The notes below the pieces were generated by a model. That model saw only the letters and a program-made list of their open reading frames with translations, was not told where the DNA came from and ran no database searches. Of a DNA stretch of 64,000 nucleotides, positions 17,292 to 26,324 are shown one piece after another. Each line of letters starts with the position of its first letter. Within the stretch, counting starts at the first letter, position 1. The translations under genes and the position numbers were made by a program. This DNA is from an uncultured Granulosicoccaceae bacterium (GTDB lineage Bacteria; Pseudomonadota; Gammaproteobacteria; Granulosicoccales; Granulosicoccaceae), in NCBI GenBank assembly GCA_937998875.1, contig CALLBO010000005.1:27898-91897 (forward strand). Reading direction: 5' to 3'.

Positions 17292-17441
17292 CCGTTCCAA
17301 CCGTGGTGGTAGACGATCTTTAGATTATCACTTATGCGCTGAACCGTGTTTCCCCTTGTAAAACAACCAATGTATACGACCCCCCGCATAACACGACCGG
17401 GGTAACGCGACCTTAGCAAAAACGGCTTTGGGCTGAGCGGT

Positions 17442-19304
17442 TTAGAAAATCAGATTTAGCATTGTTAGGCTGACAATCAGGAACAATATACTCATAAAGG
17501 TACCCGCCCGCATAAAATCGATGACGCGGTATCCGGCCGGACCCATGATCAACGCGTTTACCTGATGGGTGGGAATAATAAATGAGTTGGAGGTGGCGAT
17601 CGCGACCGTCAGTGCAAAAACAGCCGGGTCTGCACCTGCTCCGACAGCAATGTTGATGGCCAATGGCACAAGCAACACGGTAGCGCCAATGTTTGACATC
17701 ACCAGCGTGAATATAGTGGCAAGGATAGCGATCACTGTTTGCAGCAACCAGATCGGTACATCACCAAGAATCTGCAAAGTGTGCATAGCAATCCACGCCG
17801 CTGCCCCGGACTTTTCAACTGCAAGGCCTAACGGAATAAGACTGGCCAACAGGAATACGGTTTTCCAGCTGACTGCTCGATACGCTTCATCCATCGTTAG
17901 TACGCCGGCGAGCACCATACCGACAGCACCCACCAGCAGGGAAACAGACAAGCGAAGTTCAGAGAACAGGACGAGAGATATAGCGAGGACAAAAAAGAAC
18001 AGCGCGTGGCGGATTTTATTTGGTCGCAGTTCTTCATCAACGTGATCCGTCACAATGGCGTAGTCTTTGTTGTCGCGTAGTTTTTTAAGATTACGCCAGG
18101 CGGTGTGTGCAACCAGTGTGTCACCACCTTGAAGGGGAGTATCGCGTACCTTGTCATCCAGCGTGTAGCCGGCGCGGTAGATTCTTAAGATGTGCAAGCC
18201 ATCGTTGCGGCGCAGTTGCAGGTCGTTCAGGGTTTGACCAACCAGTGATGAGCCGGGGGGTACCACGACTTCAGCAATACCGGTTTCCTGCGCGTTCATC
18301 ACATTTGAAAAGTGGTTTTCCCCTTTGACTATTCGAAGTTTGTATTGGCGGGCGAACTTTACCAGTTCCCGTTTGCTGCTGAGTACACCAATGTAGCTGT
18401 TTACCCAGATCACATCTTTGCCGTCCGGTACAACCGTGATTTCATCGCCGTGTCTGACAGCCAGCACGAATGGCACGTTTTCGAGTGTGCGCTCGATTTG
18501 CATGAGTGTCATACCGACCAGCGGGCTGTCGAGGGTGGCCTGTAATTCAAACAACTCACCTGATATTCCGTAGACGCGCTGGAAATATTCTGCAGTTCTG
18601 GTGGTGGTTTCGCGTTTCTTTTCTGCTTTAACGTTTGGCAGCACAAAGCGACCGAAGACGACAAAGAAAAGAATCCCGGTGGCAATCAGCGCAAGACCGA
18701 TAGGTGTGACATCAAACAACCCGAAGGTTTGCATCTGGTGTTCTGCCGGCAACGCCCTGTTGGAAGACAGCATTAAATCATTAAGCAGGATCAACGGACT
18801 CGAGCCGACCATCGTGACTGTGCCGCCCAGAATTGCACAGAACCCCATCGGCATTAACAGTCGTGACATCGGGATACTGGTGCGGCGACTGATTCTGCTG
18901 ACTACCGGTAGAAACAATGCTGCCGCCCCGACGTTCTGCATAAAGCTCGATATAATGCCGACAGCCCCTGAGATCAGTGGCGTTATTCGGGATTCTGTGG
19001 TGCCGCCTTTGCGCAGAATCCAGTTAGCTACCCGACTCATGATGCCGGTTTTATCGAGGCCTGCGCCGATAATCATCACGGCAATAATCGACATGACAGC
19101 GTTACTGGAAAAGCCATCGAACAGTTCGTTGGAGTCAATGACCGGTGTCAGCCCGGGGAGCATGGTAGTCAGCCCGAGGGCGACCATGATGGAGACTGCC
19201 GCAACATCAATACGGACTATTTCGCTGACAAACAAAAAAACGGTCAGAGCGAGCATACCGAGCACAAGCATAATTTCAGGAGTGAGTGTGCTGGCTTCGT
19301 TCAT
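17442..19304 (-). CDS. SLC13 family permease with two RCK_C (TrkA-C) domains
   Basis: 620 residues. Transmembrane segments at both ends flank a cytoplasmic middle (about residues 215-420) containing two RCK_C-type domains; strands such as VPPGSSLVGQTLNDLQLR and TPLQGGDTLVAHTAW mark the second. Membrane motifs such as MQNVGAAALFLPVV and VMSNIGATVLLVPLA are the paired SLC13/DASS signatures carrying the SNT-like substrate and sodium-site residues. Such proteins import sulfate, citrate or other anions, often with sodium. Distance to the sulfite reductase operon (14 kb) gives no support for sulfate specificity. Translation from ATG 19304; no neighbour shares its strand closely. Confidence 0.85.
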   Translation of the reverse strand: MNEASTLTPEIMLVLGMLALTVFLFVSEIVRIDVAAVSIMVALGLTTMLPGLTPVIDSNELFDGFSSNAVMSIIAVMIIGAGLDKTGIMSRVANWILRKGGTTESRITPLISGAVGIISSFMQNVGAAALFLPVVSRISRRTSIPMSRLLMPMGFCAILGGTVTMVGSSPLILLNDLMLSSNRALPAEHQMQTFGLFDVTPIGLALIATGILFFVVFGRFVLPNVKAEKKRETTTRTAEYFQRVYGISGELFELQATLDSPLVGMTLMQIERTLENVPFVLAVRHGDEITVVPDGKDVIWVNSYIGVLSSKRELVKFARQYKLRIVKGENHFSNVMNAQETGIAEVVVPPGSSLVGQTLNDLQLRRNDGLHILRIYRAGYTLDDKVRDTPLQGGDTLVAHTAWRNLKKLRDNKDYAIVTDHVDEELRPNKIRHALFFFVLAISLVLFSELRLSVSLLVGAVGMVLAGVLTMDEAYRAVSWKTVFLLASLIPLGLAVEKSGAAAWIAMHTLQILGDVPIWLLQTVIAILATIFTLVMSNIGATVLLVPLAINIAVGAGADPAVFALTVAIATSNSFIIPTHQVNALIMGPAGYRVIDFMRAGTFMSILFLIVSLTMLNLIF

Positions 19305-19836
19305 GGTGCGCTGGCGGTATGACCTCTTATTGTTGGTTGCCAGTTAAAATTCTGTTTACTGCGCACCTGTAGACGGTCGCCTGCCAGATGATGAATTCCG
19401 TAGGTGTTTATCGGAACCCGGTAACGTGACAAATAGTGTCTGTGGCTGGCCGAAGCTGTTGGGTATCTCCTGAGAGTCTTAGATGCGAGTCTTTGACCTA
19501 TCGGAGAACCCGTATGCCGGTTCATTGGCAGAGCGGTTAGTTTGTCTTGTAACCTTAAAATTATTGCAATAATCGATTCACTTAACGGGGGCAAGATGCT
19601 TTAAATGCAATAGATCGTAAGATCATGTTATGAGACCCGGTGCGTTTAAAACTGCAGCTCTGTATGTGTGAACCTAAGGTAGAATTGTAGCGTTGTTCGG
19701 TATAACTGACTACACCCATTGTGTTGCAGATCGAAAAATTATGTCCTGACGTTTATAATTTTCGATGAGCGTATGGCAAGTAATCGGTGTGAGTCGATAA
19801 TTACATCCTTTTGAATAGACCAGGCACCTAAATTCT
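19305..19836. other. Non-coding interval between divergent transporter and trmB
   Basis: 532 bp with no credible gene on either strand. One minus-strand open frame of 97 codons (19301-19594) lacks family features and overlaps the transporter start. It contains a strong hairpin at 19730-19766 and presumably both promoters. A stretch near 19520-19545 resembles a tRNA D-arm, but no complete tRNA can be folded. Confidence 0.4.
19730..19766. repeat. Inverted repeat upstream of trmB
   Basis: ATCGAAAAATTAT (19730-19742) and ATAATTTTCGAT (19755-19766) pair over 12 bases with one extra A, around a 12-base loop. No T-run follows on either strand, so an operator or a leader hairpin is more likely than a terminator. 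It lies 71 bp before the trmB start. Confidence 0.55.
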
Positions 19837-20604
19837 ATGGGCCAGCTTAGCGGCAGATCCATTCGTACTTTTGTGTTGCGTCAGGGGCGATTGACCGAGG
19901 GTCAGCAGCGCAGCCTTGATCTGTACTGGGGCAGGTATGGTGTCGATGTGGGCCCGGGAGATTCGGTCGCTGTAAAAACCGCTGAGTCGCCACCAGCTAC
20001 TAAGCCGGTACCCGTCGTCAGAGATGACCCGCCTGATGTTGATCGTATCGATCTTGCTCAGCACTTTGAAAACTCTGCACCGGTATGGATGGAGATCGGG
20101 ATTGGCAATGGTGCTGCAATTGTTCATATGGCTGCGCGTAATCCATCGGTGAATTTTCTAGGTGTTGAGGTGCACTTGCCCGGGGTGGGGCATGCGCTCG
20201 GTGAGATAGCGAATGCAGAACTCGGTAATGTGCGGCTGATTCGCTACGATGTGGTTGACCTGATTGAACATTATATGGCCCCGGCCAGCGTCGACCGGGT
20301 GTTGATTTACTTCCCTGACCCGTGGCACAAAACCAGGCACCATAAGCGTCGTCTGGTAAACCCGAAATTCCTAACTATGCTGGCCACAGTGCTGCGCCCG
20401 GCGGGACAAATCCATTTTGCAAGTGACTGGGTGCCCTATGCGGAGCAGGTTCGTTCCATGGTCGCCCGCCATCCGCGGTTTGAAGTTATGCCGGAGGATG
20501 AGGTGGTGAAATCCATTTTCCAACTTCGCCCGGAAACGCATTTTGAGCGTCGTGGACTTAAGCTCGGGCATCAAGTCACGGATCTATTGATCCGGAAAGT
20601 ATAA
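19837..20604 (+). CDS. trmB: tRNA (guanine-N7-)-methyltransferase
   Basis: 255 residues. The SAM-binding motif MEIGIGNGAAIVHMA and the diagnostic YFPDPWHKTRHHKRRLV segment identify TrmB, which methylates G46 in the variable loop of tRNAs; the C-terminal ELRP/THFERRGLKLGH-type end is also present. An N-terminal extension of about 60 residues (RSIRTFVLRQGRLTEGQQR then DLYWGRYG) is the normal RSFV/RQGR leader of this enzyme. No iron-sulfur repair gene (mutY) neighbours it as in some enterics. Transcribed alone, followed by the pqi operon after about 200 bp. Confidence 0.93.
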   Translation: MGQLSGRSIRTFVLRQGRLTEGQQRSLDLYWGRYGVDVGPGDSVAVKTAESPPATKPVPVVRDDPPDVDRIDLAQHFENSAPVWMEIGIGNGAAIVHMAARNPSVNFLGVEVHLPGVGHALGEIANAELGNVRLIRYDVVDLIEHYMAPASVDRVLIYFPDPWHKTRHHKRRLVNPKFLTMLATVLRPAGQIHFASDWVPYAEQVRSMVARHPRFEVMPEDEVVKSIFQLRPETHFERRGLKLGHQVTDLLIRKV

Positions 20605-20810
20605 AAGGCTGTAATCCGGCCTACTCTCGAATTTAGTTCGTCGACACCTTCCGGCACGGTAGGTACTACACTTAATGATCGTCGGAATATTGGCGATTCT
20701 ATTGGCCGTGTTCTTGTAGTGTTCTCTATAAGTAACTAATGAATTGATGGAATGCTGCGATAACCATGCTCCGTGCTGAAGTCAGAAAATTGATACCGGA
20801 GATCGGTTAG

Positions 20811-21563
20811 ATGCGCCAGCAGTCAGTGGACCGCGACGGGGCGAGCCCGCAACACCGGCCTGTTGTAGAGTCAGTGCTTGCGTCGCTGGTTGCTTGCCAC
20901 GAGTGCGATTTGCTACACCGTAAAGTTGAAATCGAGCTTGGAGCGGTAGCCCGGTGTGTCCGCTGTAGTGCCAGTCTATATACGAAAAAGAAGAACAGTA
21001 TTGACCGGGCGTTAGCGGTGGGCGTGGCAGCGGTTATTACGTTTGTCATTGCTAACTGCTTTCCTTTTATAACCATCAGTGTCTCGGGTAACTCGCAGAG
21101 CATGTCGATTGTCTCAGCTGTTTTTGCATTGTCGCGCGAGGGGCTTTGGTTACTCGCATTGCTCAGCTTTGGGTTTATTCTTTTGTTTCCGTTGCTTCGA
21201 ATGGCTGGCCTTCTCTATATTTTACTGCCGTTGCGGTTGCACAAAAGACTACCCGGCATGGAGGCGGTCTTCAGGTATACGGTTTTTCTGTCACCCTGGA
21301 GCATGATGGAGATATATCTTTTTGGTGCGATTGTCGCGATGGTAAAGCTTGCGTCTATGGCGAATATTGAGCTTGGTTATTCGTTTTGGGCTTTTGCGCT
21401 GTTGAACGTGCTTACTGTTGTATCGCTGCAGATGATCGATAACCATAGTTTGTGGGAATTTATTAGTGACGCCAAAAAGCAGGAACAGCAACGAGAACGC
21501 GAACAGGAAGCTCGCGCACAGCCAACTCACGCACCCGGGTACTCGCACGGAGTAGTCAGCTAA
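20811..21563 (+). CDS. pqiA: Paraquat-inducible protein A domain protein (first half of split PqiA)
   Basis: 250 residues. A zinc-ribbon-like pair (ACHECDLL and RCVRCSASLY) precedes four transmembrane helices with the PqiA pattern VITFVIANCFPFITISVSG and SPWSMMEIYLFGAIVAMVKL. In E. coli, PqiA is one protein with two such units; here the units are separate genes, this one and the next, joined by a TAATG overlap. PqiA is the inner-membrane part of the Pqi MCE system that moves lipids between the membranes. The C terminus is a charged tail. Confidence 0.88.
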   Translation: MRQQSVDRDGASPQHRPVVESVLASLVACHECDLLHRKVEIELGAVARCVRCSASLYTKKKNSIDRALAVGVAAVITFVIANCFPFITISVSGNSQSMSIVSAVFALSREGLWLLALLSFGFILLFPLLRMAGLLYILLPLRLHKRLPGMEAVFRYTVFLSPWSMMEIYLFGAIVAMVKLASMANIELGYSFWAFALLNVLTVVSLQMIDNHSLWEFISDAKKQEQQREREQEARAQPTHAPGYSHGVVS

Positions 21564-22252
21564 TGTTGACCGCAGCTCAATGTGGCCTGGTTGCGTGTCC
21601 GGCGTGCGGGACAATTACCCGTTTGACGGTAGAGCAGTTTCAGAACCCGCCGAAGTGCCAATTGTGTTTTGCCCGACTACACTCCCGTAAGCCAATGAGT
21701 GTTCAACGCTCCTGGGCGTGGTTAACCGCTGGTGTTCTGGCTTATCTGCCGGCGAATATTTTTCCGATCATGATAACAACCGTCTTTGGCAAGTCAGAGC
21801 CGAATACAATCATTGGTGGTTTCTTTGTGCTCTGGGAGATGAAGTCTTACCTGATTGCGATAGTGGTGTTTCTGGCGAGTGTTGTTGTGCCGGTGTTAAA
21901 GTTTTTAGCGGTCTCCTATCTTTTAATTTCAATTCAACGACGTTTTCAACACAGCCGCTATGACAGAACCCGACTGTTTCGAATGACGGAGTTTATTGGC
22001 CGCTGGTCAATGATTGATGTGTTTGTTGTCGCCATACTTGCGGCGCTGGTGCAAATTGGTTCGATCGCCCAAATTGATCCGGGTATTGGCGCGACGGCTT
22101 TTGGCGCGACCGTGATTTTCACTATGCTCTCAGCGCTGGCTCTCGATCCAAGATTGTTGTGGGATGATCCATCAACTGCAACTGGTGTTTCAGCGGACCC
22201 CACTGCAGTTTCGGGTGCAGTTCAGGTGGCAACAGCGGATCGGTCTTTATGA
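21563..22252 (+). CDS. pqiA: Paraquat-inducible protein A domain protein (second half of split PqiA)
   Basis: 229 residues with its own cysteine pairs (ACPACGTIT and KCQLCFARL) and four membrane helices in the same order as its partner: AYLPANIFPIMITTVFG, then GRWSMIDVFVVAILAALVQ. Its ATG overlaps the stop of the preceding gene by one base, and its own stop overlaps the start of pqiB, so pqiA1-pqiA2-pqiB are translationally coupled. It is likely to form one complex with the first half. Calling both halves pqiA is by homology only. Confidence 0.88.
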   Translation: MLTAAQCGLVACPACGTITRLTVEQFQNPPKCQLCFARLHSRKPMSVQRSWAWLTAGVLAYLPANIFPIMITTVFGKSEPNTIIGGFFVLWEMKSYLIAIVVFLASVVVPVLKFLAVSYLLISIQRRFQHSRYDRTRLFRMTEFIGRWSMIDVFVVAILAALVQIGSIAQIDPGIGATAFGATVIFTMLSALALDPRLLWDDPSTATGVSADPTAVSGAVQVATADRSL

Positions 22253-23958
22253 GTGATCGATTTAGAAGACCCAAGTATAAGCAGGGCAACTATATCCGTC
22301 GTAATTATGATGTAGAAGCTGTGTCGCCGGTTGTTGATCCACCGCGCAGGCGGCAAAGTATATCTGCCTATTGGCTGGTACCCCTGGTAGCGTTATTGCT
22401 CGGGTTGTTCTTTGCTTATAACTTCTACAAAGAGCAAGGGCCGTTAATCAAGATTCAGTTCAATACCGCTGAAGGGCTGGAGGCCGGCAAGACGCCTATC
22501 CGGTATCGTGATGTTAATATCGGTACGGTAGAGAAAATCTCACTCAGCGATGATCTGGAGACTGTCATTGTCGAAGCTCGTATGACGGTTGACTCGCGCC
22601 GGTATTTAAATAACCACGCACGGTTCTGGGTAGTTCGACCAAGGGTCGGTACCAGCGGCGTTTCCGGTTTGAATACGCTGTTATCAGGATCTTATATTCA
22701 AGTTAACTCACTCGTTGGTACGGCGTTTCAAACTGCGTTTGAAGGCCTTGAACAGCCGCCTCTAACCGATGAAGGGGCTGCAGGGGTTCGACTGAATCTG
22801 CAGGCAAAACAAGCGGGTTATGTCGCCGTAGGCTCACCGGTTTACTACCGTCAGATCAAGGTCGGCCAAGTCGAGGCACAGCGTTTTCTACCAGACTATA
22901 AAATGGTGGAATTTACAATATTTGTTGATGCACCACATCATAAAATTGTTCGTAATATCACCAAATTCTGGAACGTCAGTGGTTTTGCTTTGAATGTAAA
23001 TGCCAATGGCCTGAGTCTGCGTACACCTTCACTGGAAGGACTTGCGCAAGGTGGTGTAGCGTTTGACATTATCGAGGAGTACGAATTTCCCTATCAGGTG
23101 GAAGATGGTCATGTTTTCACATTGCATGAATCTTACGAGCAGGCAGTTGAAGATACGCTGGAGCTGTCCAACGCTTCAAAGTACGAGTATGTCACCTACT
23201 TTGATGGATCCGTTCGCGGTTTATCGCGTGGTGCGCCTGTGGAGTATAAGGGCGTGCAGGTTGGCAGAGTTTCGAATATTAAGTTGTTGTACGATGAAAC
23301 AACTCGTTCTGTGCGGGTGCCGGTTTACATTGAGTTCCAACCAGAGAGACTCCTCGGCGTGCAGGAGATAGATTCGGATGATGTGACTACCACTATTGTC
23401 GGCAGTCTGCAGGCTAAGCTTCAAACGGGTAACCTGCTAACAGGCCAGTTGTTTGTTTCACTTGAAACTATTGAAGGTAGTCCGGCACCGTTGGGGGAAA
23501 ATGCAGAAGGGATTCCAATACTGCCGAGTGTGAAGTCGGATCTTGATCAGGTAACCGAGGGAGTGCAATCGGCACTCACCAAGATCAATGAACTGCCGCT
23601 TGAAGAGCTTATAGGCAATGCCTCAGAAACCGTAGCACAAGCACAACTGCTGCTGACGGAGTTCAATAAGCTCGGGTTTGTGGGTAAAATTGACAATACT
23701 ATAGGCGGTGCTGATGGTGCAATTGGGGAGTTTGCGGGTCTGGCAATAGCGATGCGAAAAGACATCAGCCGCCTGACCGGGCAAATGAAAACCCTGGTTG
23801 CTACTGCAGATGAATCATTTGAAGGTATCGCTCCGGATTCACCGCTTTACTACAATCTGCTGAATACTTTAAAAGACCTACAGCAGGCAGCACGAGCAGT
23901 GCTTGCGGTGTCTGAATCGGTTGAGAAAAAACCGGAGGAATTTCTTTTTGGCAAATAA
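22249..23958 (+). CDS. pqiB: PqiB-like MCE-domain lipid transport protein
   Basis: 569 residues: one N-terminal membrane anchor (YWLVPLVALLLGLFFAYNF), then three MCE domains starting near residues 57, 165 and 300. They are recognised by KTPIRYRDVNIGTVEKI, GSPVYYRQIKVGQVE and GAPVEYKGVQVGRVSN. A long helical C-terminal region follows, which in PqiB forms the needle-like channel across the periplasm. The number of MCE domains (three) fits PqiB rather than YebT (seven) or MlaD (one). The start overlaps the preceding gene by 4 bases. Confidence 0.92.
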   Translation: MSDRFRRPKYKQGNYIRRNYDVEAVSPVVDPPRRRQSISAYWLVPLVALLLGLFFAYNFYKEQGPLIKIQFNTAEGLEAGKTPIRYRDVNIGTVEKISLSDDLETVIVEARMTVDSRRYLNNHARFWVVRPRVGTSGVSGLNTLLSGSYIQVNSLVGTAFQTAFEGLEQPPLTDEGAAGVRLNLQAKQAGYVAVGSPVYYRQIKVGQVEAQRFLPDYKMVEFTIFVDAPHHKIVRNITKFWNVSGFALNVNANGLSLRTPSLEGLAQGGVAFDIIEEYEFPYQVEDGHVFTLHESYEQAVEDTLELSNASKYEYVTYFDGSVRGLSRGAPVEYKGVQVGRVSNIKLLYDETTRSVRVPVYIEFQPERLLGVQEIDSDDVTTTIVGSLQAKLQTGNLLTGQLFVSLETIEGSPAPLGENAEGIPILPSVKSDLDQVTEGVQSALTKINELPLEELIGNASETVAQAQLLLTEFNKLGFVGKIDNTIGGADGAIGEFAGLAIAMRKDISRLTGQMKTLVATADESFEGIAPDSPLYYNLLNTLKDLQQAARAVLAVSESVEKKPEEFLFGK

Positions 23959-23971
23959 GCGCAGGTTCCTG

Positions 23972-24607
23972 ATGAGCTTTACAGTTAATAAGCGCTTTCT
24001 TATTGGTGTTTGCCTGCTGGTCGCGACCTCTATCGGGGTTAGTGCTTGTATTAATACACCGTTGCCGGACTACTACGTATTAACACCTGAGCGGGGTTCG
24101 GTTACGGCTTCGCAGTTCTTAGACAGCGGAATCCCGGATCTTGCGATCGGTGTAGGTCCGATCACGATACCTGAAACCGTCAACCGACAGAACATAGTCA
24201 CCCCAAAAGATTCGAACCAGCTTGAGGTGGCCGAGTTTCATCGCTGGAGTGAACCGCTACGGGAAAACATTTCGAGAGTAGTGATAACCAATTTAGCTGA
24301 CAGGTTGGGAGTCAATAAACTCTACGCGTATCCATGGCTGCGTAAAGAAATCGATAACATAGCCCGCATTGATATTCTGCAAATGACCGGTCAGCTGCGA
24401 GAGGAAATCTATCTGCAGGTACGCTGGCAGGTACTTACTGGCACCAAGCCCTATCAACTGCTCGAAACGCGTATCACCGAGTACCGCCCTTTGGTCAGAG
24501 GGGTGGGCTACTCGGCATTAGTGGCGGCCTACAGTGAAGCGTTTGCGTCATTATCTGATGACATAGCACTTGCAATTGCTGAGTTGAATGGTGTGGGTGG
24601 TAGTTAG
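23972..24607 (+). CDS. pqiC: PqiC/YmbA-type outer-membrane lipoprotein
   Basis: About 211 residues from ATG 23972, which follows pqiB by 13 bp; starting there gives a proper lipoprotein signal (KRFLIGVCLLVATSIGVSAC, Cys at about 26) followed by PLPDYYVLTPE, the typical DUF330/ABC-type transport auxiliary start. PqiC docks the PqiB needle to the outer membrane. It is the last gene of the pqi operon. Upstream frames would extend into pqiB and lack signal features. Confidence 0.88.
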   Translation: MSFTVNKRFLIGVCLLVATSIGVSACINTPLPDYYVLTPERGSVTASQFLDSGIPDLAIGVGPITIPETVNRQNIVTPKDSNQLEVAEFHRWSEPLRENISRVVITNLADRLGVNKLYAYPWLRKEIDNIARIDILQMTGQLREEIYLQVRWQVLTGTKPYQLLETRITEYRPLVRGVGYSALVAAYSEAFASLSDDIALAIAELNGVGGS

Positions 24608-24827
24608 CCTTGCACAGCCTATAGCTGGTCGTTGCAAAAGTTGTCTGCGCAGGTTGGAACAAACAGACATGGCGAGTTTCAACAGAAACCACGTTATGGT
24701 GTTGGGTAGATCTCTACATAATATCTAGTCGCACCAGGGCTTAAGCGCTACCATGTCGGGATATTGATTTCTGCGGCAGGTCTGTAAGTCGCGGAGATGT
24801 GCTCCACATTAACGCGACGAGGCCACA

Positions 24828-26186
24828 ATGGAAAATTTGCACAACTCAGGTGCACGCTTACAAGAACTCGATGCACGCCATCACCTGCATCCGTTTACTG
24901 ATTCACCGGCACTTGCCAAACGTGGCGCGCGCGTTATAAGCAAAGCGGACGGAGTGTATCTGTGGGACGTAGATGGCAACAAATTTCTTGATGGTATGGC
25001 CGGTCTCTGGTGTGTCAATGTGGGTTACGGCAGAAAGGAAATTCTCGATGCGGTTGCCTCCCAAATGCAACAGCTGCCTTACTACAATACTTTTTTTCAA
25101 ACCACGCATCCACCGGTGGTAGAACTCAGCGCAAAGATTGCAGAGCTGGCTCCTGAAGGATTGAACCGGGTGTTTTTTTGCAGTTCCGGTTCTGAAGCCA
25201 ACGATACTGTGCTGAGAATGGTGCGTCATTACTGGGCTTCTGTAGGTAAGCCTGACAAACACATTGTTATCAGTCGCGAAAATGCCTATCACGGCAGTAC
25301 CATGGCCGGGGCCAGTCTGGGTGGCATGAAGCCAATGCACAAGCAAGGTGGATTACCTATTGATGGCATAGAACACATCATGCAACCGCACTGGTTTTTA
25401 CATAGTGATAGTTTGTCTGAGGCAGAAGTGGGTAGCATGGCGGCGCAGGCTCTTGAGGATAAAATACTCGAGGTAGGTGCGGACAATGTTGCAGCTTTTA
25501 TAGGTGAACCGGTGCAAGGTGCCGGTGGTGTAATTGTTCCGCCTTCAAATTACTGGCCGTTGATACAGGAGATCTGTAACAAACATAATGTACTGTTGGT
25601 AGCGGATGAGGTGATTTGTGGCTTTGGCAGAACGGGTAACTGGTTCGGCTCTAATACCTTTGATATTAACCCGGACTTGATAGCAATCGCCAAGGGCCTG
25701 TCTTCTGGTTACCTGCCAATCGGAGGTGTGGTTGTTAGCGATAAGGTTGCAGAAGGCCTCGATGCCGGTGGGGAGTTTAATCATGGGTATACCTACTCCG
25801 GTCATCCGGCTTGCGCCGCTGCGGCGCTTGCTAATATCGAGATTATGCAAAAGGAGAAGATTGTTGAAACGGTTGCCGCGACTACCGCGCCTTATTTGCA
25901 AAAGAAGCTTGGTGAGTTTGCGTCGCATCCGAACGTCGGGCAGGTACGTGGGGTTGGAATGCTGGGTGCGTTGCAGCTTGTACCGGCAAAAGGACAGCAG
26001 AAATTTGAGAAATCTGATGTTACCGGTACCCGCTGTCGTGAACACTGCCTCAATAACGGACTGGTGATGCGGGCAGTAGATGATGCGATGATTTTAAGCC
26101 CTCCTCTGGTGATTTCAGAGACGCAGATTGATGAGCTTTGTGAGAAAGCGCTTAAAAGCATTGAGCAGACGTTTGCCAGTACATAA
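24828..26186 (+). CDS. Class III (omega) aminotransferase, putrescine/beta-alanine-pyruvate type
   Basis: 452 residues of fold type I PLP enzyme. Visible landmarks: GMAGLWCVNVGYGR near the N terminus, FCSSGSEANDTVLRM (phosphate binding), YHGSTMAGASLGG, PVQGAGGVIVPP, DEVICGFGRTG and the PLP lysine Lys289 in AIAKGLSSGYLPIGG. The residues around DEVICGFGRTGNWFG match polyamine or beta-alanine:pyruvate transaminases (SpuC-like). No polyamine or taurine genes lie nearby, so the amine donor is uncertain. It is monocistronic, with about 220 bp upstream. Alternative name: aspartate aminotransferase family protein. Confidence 0.85.
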   Translation: MENLHNSGARLQELDARHHLHPFTDSPALAKRGARVISKADGVYLWDVDGNKFLDGMAGLWCVNVGYGRKEILDAVASQMQQLPYYNTFFQTTHPPVVELSAKIAELAPEGLNRVFFCSSGSEANDTVLRMVRHYWASVGKPDKHIVISRENAYHGSTMAGASLGGMKPMHKQGGLPIDGIEHIMQPHWFLHSDSLSEAEVGSMAAQALEDKILEVGADNVAAFIGEPVQGAGGVIVPPSNYWPLIQEICNKHNVLLVADEVICGFGRTGNWFGSNTFDINPDLIAIAKGLSSGYLPIGGVVVSDKVAEGLDAGGEFNHGYTYSGHPACAAAALANIEIMQKEKIVETVAATTAPYLQKKLGEFASHPNVGQVRGVGMLGALQLVPAKGQQKFEKSDVTGTRCREHCLNNGLVMRAVDDAMILSPPLVISETQIDELCEKALKSIEQTFAST

Positions 26187-26324
26187 TGTCATGACAGAAA
26201 TTTTAGACCCTATTATATTTTGTGACATGGGTGGCGATTGTTGATGTTCTGTGAGGGGATGCTCAGAAACGTGGCTGTGCGATAACTGATACTCGCAGGT
26301 TGAGTTTGCGCGTGGAATTGGAAC

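Noticed and set aside
17442..19304. Sulfate transporter paired with the sulfite reductase genes
   Set aside because: SLC13 substrate cannot be read from the sequence and the genes are 14 kb apart.
19520..19560. tRNA-like D-arm sequence (TTGGCAGAGCGGTTAG)
   Set aside because: No anticodon arm, T-arm or acceptor stem can be paired around it.
19301..19594. 97-codon minus-strand open frame upstream of the SLC13 gene
   Set aside because: Overlaps the start of the SLC13 gene and has no family signature or ribosome-binding site.
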